This document shows, piece by piece, positions 5,968 through 10,130 of a stretch of 10,130 bases of DNA. The number at the start of each line of letters is the position of its first letter. Within the stretch, counting starts at the first letter, position 1. Source of the DNA: JBDSGC01 sp046594105 (GTDB lineage Bacteria; Acidobacteriota; Thermoanaerobaculia; Gp7-AA8); assembly GCA_046594105.1 (NCBI GenBank), contig JBKJQB010000182.1, forward strand, positions 1-10,130, given 5' to 3'. Position numbers and translations under genes: made by a program. Below the pieces are notes generated by a model. It saw nothing but the letters and a program-made list of their open reading frames with translations, had not been told where the DNA came from and searched no databases.

Positions 5968-6145
5968 GCAGCGCGAGCAATCGGGGACGCCATCAAGTTG
6001 CGGCGCTCGACGCGGGAGGAAACGGTGTCGAAGTTCTGGGCGAAGCGAACGTAGCGCCGCAAGACCACAGGGAGAGTGCCGCGGGGTGCGCGTCGTTTTC
6101 TGGGCACTACGACGCGGGAGGAGGACCGCTATAACCCTGATGCCT

Positions 6146-6157
6146 GATGCCGGCATC
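6146..6157. repeat. Perfect 12-bp palindrome GATGCCGGCATC within TGATGCC repeats
   Basis: The interval 5953-6223 between the HAD gene and kdsC has no well-supported gene. It holds three copies of TGATGCC (6138-6144, 6145-6151, 6165-6171), and the second forms half of this palindrome. It also holds an 8-bp stem hairpin (6089-6096 with 6109-6116, CGCGTCGT/ACGACGCG) lacking a T-run. The palindrome could be an operator-type site or part of the 3' end of the HAD transcript. Confidence 0.4.
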
Positions 6158-6223
6158 GAACTGCTGATGCCTTCGGCGCCGCTGTTCGCCAACGCCTCCG
6201 CCTCTGAGCTTCGGAACTCTCGG

Positions 6224-6934
6224 TCATCGGTCCGCCGCCTCTCCCATGATCGCGGCCCGCAGCCCCTCCAGGTCCTCGGCCGACTCGAAGAAATGGTCCG
6301 GATTCTCGGCGCGAAGGCGATCGGCCGAGGTCTTCCCGGAAGCGATGGCGATGGTGGTGGCGGCGTGGGGCACTCCGCAGCGCACGTCGTAAATCGAGTC
6401 GCCGATGATGACCACATCGCGACCGCGAAAGTGGTGACCCAAGGTCTCCGAGGCACGCTGGACGGCGATGGGCGGGAGCTGCTCGCGATGTTCGGAGTCG
6501 CTGCCGTAGGCTCCGAAAGGGAAGAACGTATGCAGCGTTGCCTCGCGCACTTTGATCCACGCCCCTGGCTCGAGATTGCCGGTGAGCAGAGCGAGACTCA
6601 CGCGTGGATCGCCAAGGAGCGAATCGAGGAGAGAGCGAATGCCGGGCAACTCGGACACTCGTCCTGGTGCCTCGCTGGCCAAACCGGACAGATACATTTC
6701 CCAGAGAGCCGGGAGGCGTTCTTCGATCGCCTGGCGTGGCAGCCCGGCCTCCCCCAGAACCATGTGCGTGATCTGAGGGTCGGTGCGGCCGGAGAAGTCG
6801 TAGCGCAGCAGGTCCCCGTCATAGCCGTACACGGTGCGCAGAGCCCGGCCGTAGGCATCGCGTGAAGCGCCGTTGTCGGTGAGCAGCGTGCCGTCGATGT
6901 CGAAGAGGACCAGACGCCTGCGGTTCTGCTTCAT
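6224..6934 (-). CDS. HAD-superfamily hydrolase, phosphoglycolate phosphatase-like
   Basis: A 236-residue haloacid-dehalogenase-type phosphatase with a helical cap inserted after motif I (subfamily IA, as in phosphoglycolate phosphatase Gph and beta-phosphoglucomutase). Motif I is LFDIDGTLL at 10-18 (D12 nucleophile, D14 acid/base), motif II LLTGN at 116-120, motif III lysine likely K128, and motif IV IIGDSIYD at 176-183. The cap region (about 20-95) includes GRTDPQI, common in Gph-like enzymes. The substrate is likely a small phosphorylated metabolite but cannot be named. The start at 6934 is set by GGGGGAG 7 nt upstream; the frame stays open far upstream only because it runs antisense through the transporter gene. 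It is divergent from the transporter, with 111 bp between them. Confidence 0.87.
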   Translation of the reverse strand: MKQNRRRLVLFDIDGTLLTDNGASRDAYGRALRTVYGYDGDLLRYDFSGRTDPQITHMVLGEAGLPRQAIEERLPALWEMYLSGLASEAPGRVSELPGIRSLLDSLLGDPRVSLALLTGNLEPGAWIKVREATLHTFFPFGAYGSDSEHREQLPPIAVQRASETLGHHFRGRDVVIIGDSIYDVRCGVPHAATTIAIASGKTSADRLRAENPDHFFESAEDLEGLRAAIMGEAADR

Positions 6935-7029
6935 CGGAAGACTCCCCCGGTGGCCAGCACTTCCGGACGAATGCACGACGGACGGCCGGCGTCGGATGAA
7001 GCCGTCGGCGCCGGTCGCAGCTCCGCGTA

Positions 7030-7035
7030 TACACT
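7030..7035 (+). promoter_or_regulatory. -10 box TACACT of the MFS gene, possible leaderless GTG start
   Basis: TACACT lies 10 nt (7036-7045) before the GTG at 7046; an overlapping TATACA at 7028-7033 is an alternative. No ribosome-binding site lies between. The deformylase gene has the same TACACT box followed by a C-rich gap and a GTG start, which supports the reading. Confidence 0.42.
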
Positions 7036-7045
7036 TCCCGGCCGC

Positions 7046-8263
7046 GTGCGCAAATCCTCCCTGGCCGTTCTCTTCCTGACAGTCTTCATCGATCTCATCG
7101 GCTTCGGGATGGTCATTCCCTTCCTGTCGTACTACGCCCGCGAATACGGTGCCAGCGGCGTCACCGTGGGGGCGGTGGTCGGCGTTTACTCCATCATGCA
7201 GTTCTTTTTCGCGCCGATCTGGGGCCGGCTGTCCGATCGGATCGGGAGACGCCCGGTCATTCTGATCAGCCTTGCGGCGAGCTGCACCGGCTACTTTCTC
7301 TTCGCCATCTCGCGGAGCCTCACTGTCCTCTTCGTTTCCCGGCTCATCGCCGGCGCTGGTGGCGCGAACATCGGGACGGCCCAGGCCTACATCGCCGACA
7401 AGACCAGCGTGGAGAATCGGGCCAGGGGGATGGGGATCATCGGCGCGGCATTCGGGATGGGGTTCATCCTCGGTCCGCCACTGAGCGGAATCCTGTCCGT
7501 CGTCGGAACGCATCGCGGGATGCCGGGCAATCTCCTTCCCGGGCTCACTGCGTCGGCGCTGTCGCTCATCGCCTTCACCGTGGCCTTCTTCGTCCTGGGG
7601 GAATCGAAAGCGCCGGACGCCACGGTACGGAGCGGGATCCCGCCACAGTTCGATCGCCGGGTGTGGCGCCAGATGGCCGCTCATCGGGTGCTCCTCTCGA
7701 TCATCGGCACGCTGTTTCTGACCGGCTTCGCTGTGGCCGGCATGGAGACGAGCGTGACTCTGCATGCGCGCGACCGGTTTCATTTCACGCAGCTGCAGAT
7801 GGCCTGGTTTTTCCTCTTCATGGGGCTCATCGTGGCGGTCATCCAGGGCGGTCTCCTCGGCCGGCTGGCCAAGCGATTCGGAGAGCGCAAGCTGATTGTC
7901 GCCGGGGCCGCCTGCTTCACGCTCGGCCTGACGCTGGTGCCTCTGGTGTTCCAGATCCCCCGGCTCTACCTGGTGGTGTTTTTCGTGGCGGTGGGGCAGG
8001 GGCTGACCTACCCATCACTGACCTCACTGCTGACCAAAGCAACGCCATCGAATGAACATGGGAGCATGCTCGGCCTGGCGTCGGGGATCAGCTCGCTGGC
8101 GCGTTTTGCCGGACCGCTGGTCACCGGTTTTCTATACGATCTCGCGCAGGCCCGCGGTGCGTTTTTTGGCGGTGCGATGGTCACGTTCCTGGCTTTCCTG
8201 GTTGCCCTGTCGATGCTCAACCTGCCCTTGACCAGAGCGGTGGAGCCAGTCGCTTCGGTCTGA
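7046..8263 (+). CDS. MFS transporter, TetA/DHA1-like multidrug type
   Basis: A 405-residue major facilitator superfamily protein, probably an inner-membrane proton-coupled exporter with twelve membrane helices. Numbered from the GTG at 7046, helix 1 is LAVLFLTVFIDLIGFGMVIP (6-25) with an acidic residue (D16), as in TetA-like proteins. Motif A, GRLSDRIGRR, is at 60-69 between helices 2 and 3. A Gly/Pro-rich helix 5 (MGFILGPPLSGIL) resembles motif C of antiporters. A longer hydrophilic linker (about 183-200 in ESKAPDATVRSGIPPQFDRR) joins the two halves, and a second motif-A-like stretch GRLAKRFGERK follows in the C-terminal half. An in-frame GTG at 6950 would add 32 hydrophilic residues with no family support, so the start just before helix 1 is chosen. 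Substrate unknown. It is divergent from the HAD gene and transcribed towards the deformylase gene. Confidence 0.88.
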   Translation: MRKSSLAVLFLTVFIDLIGFGMVIPFLSYYAREYGASGVTVGAVVGVYSIMQFFFAPIWGRLSDRIGRRPVILISLAASCTGYFLFAISRSLTVLFVSRLIAGAGGANIGTAQAYIADKTSVENRARGMGIIGAAFGMGFILGPPLSGILSVVGTHRGMPGNLLPGLTASALSLIAFTVAFFVLGESKAPDATVRSGIPPQFDRRVWRQMAAHRVLLSIIGTLFLTGFAVAGMETSVTLHARDRFHFTQLQMAWFFLFMGLIVAVIQGGLLGRLAKRFGERKLIVAGAACFTLGLTLVPLVFQIPRLYLVVFFVAVGQGLTYPSLTSLLTKATPSNEHGSMLGLASGISSLARFAGPLVTGFLYDLAQARGAFFGGAMVTFLAFLVALSMLNLPLTRAVEPVASV

Positions 8264-8317
8264 TCGCCTGACGCAGCGCGCCCCGAAATCCTGCTTCTAC
8301 CGACCACAGCCCCACGC

Positions 8318-8323
8318 TACACT
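8318..8323 (+). promoter_or_regulatory. -10 box TACACT of def, probably leaderless GTG start
   Basis: TACACT is followed by exactly 7 nt (CCCGTCC, 8324-8330) and then the GTG at 8331. There is no purine-rich ribosome-binding site upstream of the start. The gap to the transporter stop is only 67 nt, so the deformylase gene seems to have its own promoter just after the transporter gene. Confidence 0.55.
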
Positions 8324-8330
8324 CCCGTCC

Positions 8331-8846
8331 GTGTCCATTCTGAAAGTCGCCCGACTGGGCCATCCCGTTCTTCGCCAGAAAGCCGCGGACGTCGAGATCA
8401 AAGACATCAAGGCGGGAAAGTTCGCCGCGCTGGTCGACGACATGATCGAAACCATGCACGAGTACGAAGGCGTCGGCCTGGCCGGGCCGCAGGTGCACCT
8501 GCCTCTGCGCCTCTTCGTATTCGAGGTCCAGGAACGCGTGGCCAAACGACGGGGAATCGCCAAGCTGGGGGTCGGTGCGCTCTTCAACGCGACGTACGAG
8601 GCCATGGGAACGGAGACCGTCACCGACTGGGAAGGCTGCCTCAGCGTGCCATTCCTCGGTGGCGACGTCTCACGATTCAAACGGCTGAAGGTGACCGGCA
8701 TCGATCACGAAGGGAAGCCCACCGAGATCGAGGTCGCCGACTTCGCCGCGCGCATCTTCCAGCACGAGATCGACCACACCAACGGAACCGTCTACCTCGA
8801 TCGGATGCCCGACATGCTCACGCTCGGCTACACCGTCGTGCTGTAG
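8331..8846 (+). CDS. def: Peptide deformylase
   Basis: A metalloenzyme that removes the N-formyl group from nascent proteins in the cytosol. It is 171 residues long, normal for the family. All three catalytic motifs are present: GVGLAGPQ at 47-54 (motif 1, GxGLAxxQ), EGCLS at 101-105 with metal ligand C103 (motif 2), and QHEIDH at 144-149 with metal ligands H145 and H149 and catalytic E146 (motif 3). The GTG start gives the standard N-terminus (MSILKVARLGHPVLR). Two details are less usual: the loop position that is commonly NPxI before motif 2 reads NATYEAMG, and motif 1 has Gly-Pro where many enzymes have Ala-Pro or Ala-Thr. Catalytic residues are intact, so it should be active. It is not next to fmt, a common partner. 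It converges on the secreted-protein gene, with 13 nt between stop codons. Confidence 0.95.
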   Translation: MSILKVARLGHPVLRQKAADVEIKDIKAGKFAALVDDMIETMHEYEGVGLAGPQVHLPLRLFVFEVQERVAKRRGIAKLGVGALFNATYEAMGTETVTDWEGCLSVPFLGGDVSRFKRLKVTGIDHEGKPTEIEVADFAARIFQHEIDHTNGTVYLDRMPDMLTLGYTVVL

Positions 8847-8859
8847 CTACGGCACTGCC

Positions 8860-9543
8860 CTACTTCCAGATCGCGTCGAGCAGGGGAGCCTTGAAGTAGA
8901 AGCTCCCGGTCTTGAGCGCGTCCGTCTCACCCTCGGCGTTCCGCTCGTACTTCGTGAGCTTGAGCAGCGGCAGCTTCTGGTAGCGCCGGAAATTCAACTC
9001 GACATAGATCGGCGTTCCCGGGATCGCCTTCATCACCAACGCGGTGGCCGGCGAGAGGCCCTGGACGAACTGGTTGATCACAGCGCGGTATTGCGGGTTC
9101 TCCGGGATGACTCCGGTGGTCCAGACGTCGATCCACGCCTGGGGGCCGTACTGGAGCCGATACCGGATGGCGGGAACGCCGCGCACGACACCTCCCATCG
9201 GCTTCTGCATGGCCTGTGGTGCGGCTCCCTCGATTCCCTTGCCAAGGTTCGAGAGTCTGTGCAGGTTGGCGGAAATCTGCGTGAGAGGCACATCGGTGTA
9301 CATGCGACCCAGCGGATTCTCCACGGTCACGGCCGGCGAGCCATTCTGACTGAAGCCGTTGAGCCAGAAGGTCTCTGCCCGGATGCCTGACGGGAAGACG
9401 TGGATGGTGACCGTGCCGAACTTGCTGAGGAAAGGGAAAGGCGCGGCCGGGTTGGCCTCGAGCACCAGATGGTAGGGCTGCGCTGCATGCGCCGAGGTGA
9501 CGGCCAGGATCAGAAACGCGAGGAGTGTGATGGATTTGCGCAT
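8860..9543 (-). CDS. Secreted/periplasmic protein of unknown function (227 aa)
   Basis: I do not recognise the family with confidence. The ATG at 9543 gives MRKSITLLAFLILAVTSAHA, a clear signal peptide with cleavage near Ala20-Ala21 and no lipobox cysteine, so the mature protein is probably periplasmic. The mature part looks beta-rich (YHLVLEA near 24, GTVTIHVF near 43, RAETFWLNGF near 55, AIRYRLQYGPQAWIDVWTTG near 125, PIYVELNFRRY near 178). It has the feel of LolA-like or DUF4412-like domains, in which a strand ending in a Tyr-Thr/Asp motif (here RMYTDVPL near 80) follows the first sheet. That is an impression, not a match. It lies downstream of rpoD on the same strand but has its own -10-like box and lies beyond the rpoD terminator. 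An upstream in-frame start at 9609 would fall in that terminator and is rejected. Confidence 0.78.
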   Translation of the reverse strand: MRKSITLLAFLILAVTSAHAAQPYHLVLEANPAAPFPFLSKFGTVTIHVFPSGIRAETFWLNGFSQNGSPAVTVENPLGRMYTDVPLTQISANLHRLSNLGKGIEGAAPQAMQKPMGGVVRGVPAIRYRLQYGPQAWIDVWTTGVIPENPQYRAVINQFVQGLSPATALVMKAIPGTPIYVELNFRRYQKLPLLKLTKYERNAEGETDALKTGSFYFKAPLLDAIWK

Positions 9544-9552
9544 GGGGGCGGG

Positions 9553-9558
9553 ATTGTA
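9553..9558 (-). promoter_or_regulatory. -10 box TACAAT of the secreted-protein gene, possible leaderless start
   Basis: TACAAT on the minus strand is followed by 9 nt (all C except one G, 9544-9552) and the ATG at 9543. There is no ribosome-binding site. Together with the terminator just upstream, this separates the gene from the rpoD transcript. Confidence 0.48.
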
Positions 9559-9597
9559 ACGTGCGAACCTCAGGGTGCGGCCGCGCCAGAACGCAAA

Positions 9598-9623
9598 TCG
9601 GGCGGCCACGAACGGCCGCCCGA
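9598..9623 (-). terminator. rpoD: Hairpin terminator candidate after rpoD
   Basis: A perfect 10-bp stem, TCGGGCGGCC (9598-9607) with GGCCGCCCGA (9614-9623), encloses a 6-nt loop that reads GTTCGT on the minus strand and so contains a UUCG tetraloop. It begins 23 nt after the rpoD stop. The sequence after it on the minus strand (TTTGCGTTCT) is only moderately T-rich, so efficiency is uncertain. Confidence 0.6.
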
Positions 9624-9646
9624 TGGAACTGGTGCGAATGGGAAGG

Positions 9647-10130
9647 TCAGAACGTCGAATCGAGGAACGGGCGCAGCTTCTTCGAGCGCGACGGATGCCG
9701 CAACTTGCGGAGCGCCTTCGACTCGATCTGGCGGATCCGCTCGCGGGTGACGTTGAACGAGCGGCCCACTTCCTCGAGGGTGTGCTCGGAGCCGTCGCCG
9801 ACGCCGAAGCGCATCTTGAGGACCTGCTCCTCGCGCGGCGTGAGCGTGCGGAGGACCTTGCCGGTCTGTTCCTTGAGGTTGGCGACGATGACGTGATCGA
9901 TGGGGGAGATGACGCCGCGATCCTCGATGAAGTCGCCCAGGTGCGAGTCTTCTTCCTCGCCGATGGGAGTCTCCAGGGAGATCGGCTCCTGTGCGATCTT
10001 CATGATCTTGCGGACTTTGGCCACCGGCATATCCATCCGCTCGGCGATCTCCTCGGCCTGCGGCTCACGACCCAGCTCCTGAACGAGGGCTCGGGAGGTG
10101 CGGGTGAGCTTGTTGATCGTCTCGATCATG
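9647..10130 (-). CDS. rpoD: RNA polymerase primary sigma factor RpoD (partial, C-terminal part)
   Basis: This is the C-terminal third of the housekeeping sigma-70 factor, which directs RNA polymerase to -10/-35 promoters. The frame is open through the right edge, so the N-terminal regions lie outside; the Met at 10129 is internal (the MIETINKL segment is the usual start of region 3.0). About 161 residues are seen. They cover region 3 (LTRTSRALVQELGREP onwards), the region 3.2 linker (ISLETPIGEEEDSHLGDFIED, about 50-70), region 4.1 (LRTLTPREEQVLKMRFGVG, about 93-111) and the region 4.2 helix-turn-helix that reads the -35 element (TLEEVGRSFNVTRERIRQIE, about 117-136). The ending KALRKLRHPSRSKKLRPFLD is typical of primary sigmas rather than alternative ones. 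No truncation or odd residue is seen. Confidence 0.96.
   Translation of the reverse strand, partial: MIETINKLTRTSRALVQELGREPQAEEIAERMDMPVAKVRKIMKIAQEPISLETPIGEEEDSHLGDFIEDRGVISPIDHVIVANLKEQTGKVLRTLTPREEQVLKMRFGVGDGSEHTLEEVGRSFNVTRERIRQIESKALRKLRHPSRSKKLRPFLDSTF

Noticed and set aside
6089..6116. Hairpin as terminator between the HAD gene and kdsC
   Set aside because: The 8-bp stem has a 12-nt loop and no T-run on either strand.
5953..6456. 168-codon upstream extension of kdsC in the same frame
   Set aside because: KdsC proteins start just before the DVDGV motif. The extension is Pro/Arg/Ser-rich and overlaps the HAD gene in another frame.
6950..7045. Earlier GTG start for the MFS transporter
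   Set aside because: Adds 32 hydrophilic residues not expected in the family. The GTG at 7046 lies just before helix 1 and near a -10 box.
6935..7783. Long N-terminal extension of the HAD frame on the minus strand
   Set aside because: It would be antisense to the MFS gene. The HAD fold begins directly at the 6934 start, which has a good Shine-Dalgarno.
1..10130. Novel defence, toxin-antitoxin, secretion or biosynthetic system
   Set aside because: All genes but two belong to familiar housekeeping or envelope families. There are no nucleases, transposases, integrases, toxin-sized gene pairs or modular enzymes in the window.

Overview
The window is GC-rich bacterial chromosomal DNA with eleven genes I can support, two of them cut by the window ends. 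KdsC (Kdo-8-phosphate phosphatase), an LpxL/HtrB-type lipid A acyltransferase and a signal-peptide protein that reads like an outer-membrane beta-barrel point to a Gram-negative cell with Kdo/lipid A lipopolysaccharide. A housekeeping RpoD sits at the right end. The lineage cannot be fixed from the sequence alone. Acidobacteriota or a related environmental phylum is a reasonable guess, based on GC content, the style of the intergenic palindromes and the mixed leaderless/Shine-Dalgarno starts.

Layout, left to right: (1) 1-719, minus: N-terminal part of a secreted M19 membrane dipeptidase. (2) 720-1140: no gene; a dense cluster of palindromes that includes a large imperfect inverted repeat with three hairpins per arm, then a strong terminator. 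(3) 1141-2200, minus: an outer-membrane-type protein followed by a two-CBS-domain protein. (4) 2281-4294, plus: comF-family phosphoribosyltransferase, then a FAD-dependent oxidoreductase of the DAO family. (5) 4295-4466: a convergent junction with a head-to-head pair of a second palindromic repeat, one copy of which forms the 3' end of the acyltransferase gene. (6) 4467-5952, minus: kdsC overlapping lpxL-type acyltransferase, a lipopolysaccharide unit. (7) 6224-6934, minus: a HAD phosphatase, divergent from (8) 7046-8263, plus: an MFS drug-type transporter. (9) 8331-8846, plus: peptide deformylase. (10) 8860-9543, minus: a secreted protein I cannot assign. (11) 9647-10130, minus: C-terminal part of RpoD.

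The clearest genome-wide signal is in the start sites. Seven of the ten visible starts have a TANNNT (-10 type) box only 7-10 nt upstream of the start codon and no Shine-Dalgarno sequence, so those mRNAs are probably leaderless. In three two-gene units (OMP-like/CBS, comF/oxidoreductase, kdsC/lpxL) the first gene has the leaderless signature and the second has a Shine-Dalgarno. The sequence thus suggests leaderless initiation at operon heads and ribosome-binding-site initiation inside operons.

No defence system, transposase, CRISPR array, integrase, tRNA or rRNA was found. The genes are ordinary housekeeping and envelope functions. The parts worth a second look are non-coding: the palindrome cluster at 779-1066, the repeat pair at 4392-4511 and the leaderless promoter pattern.
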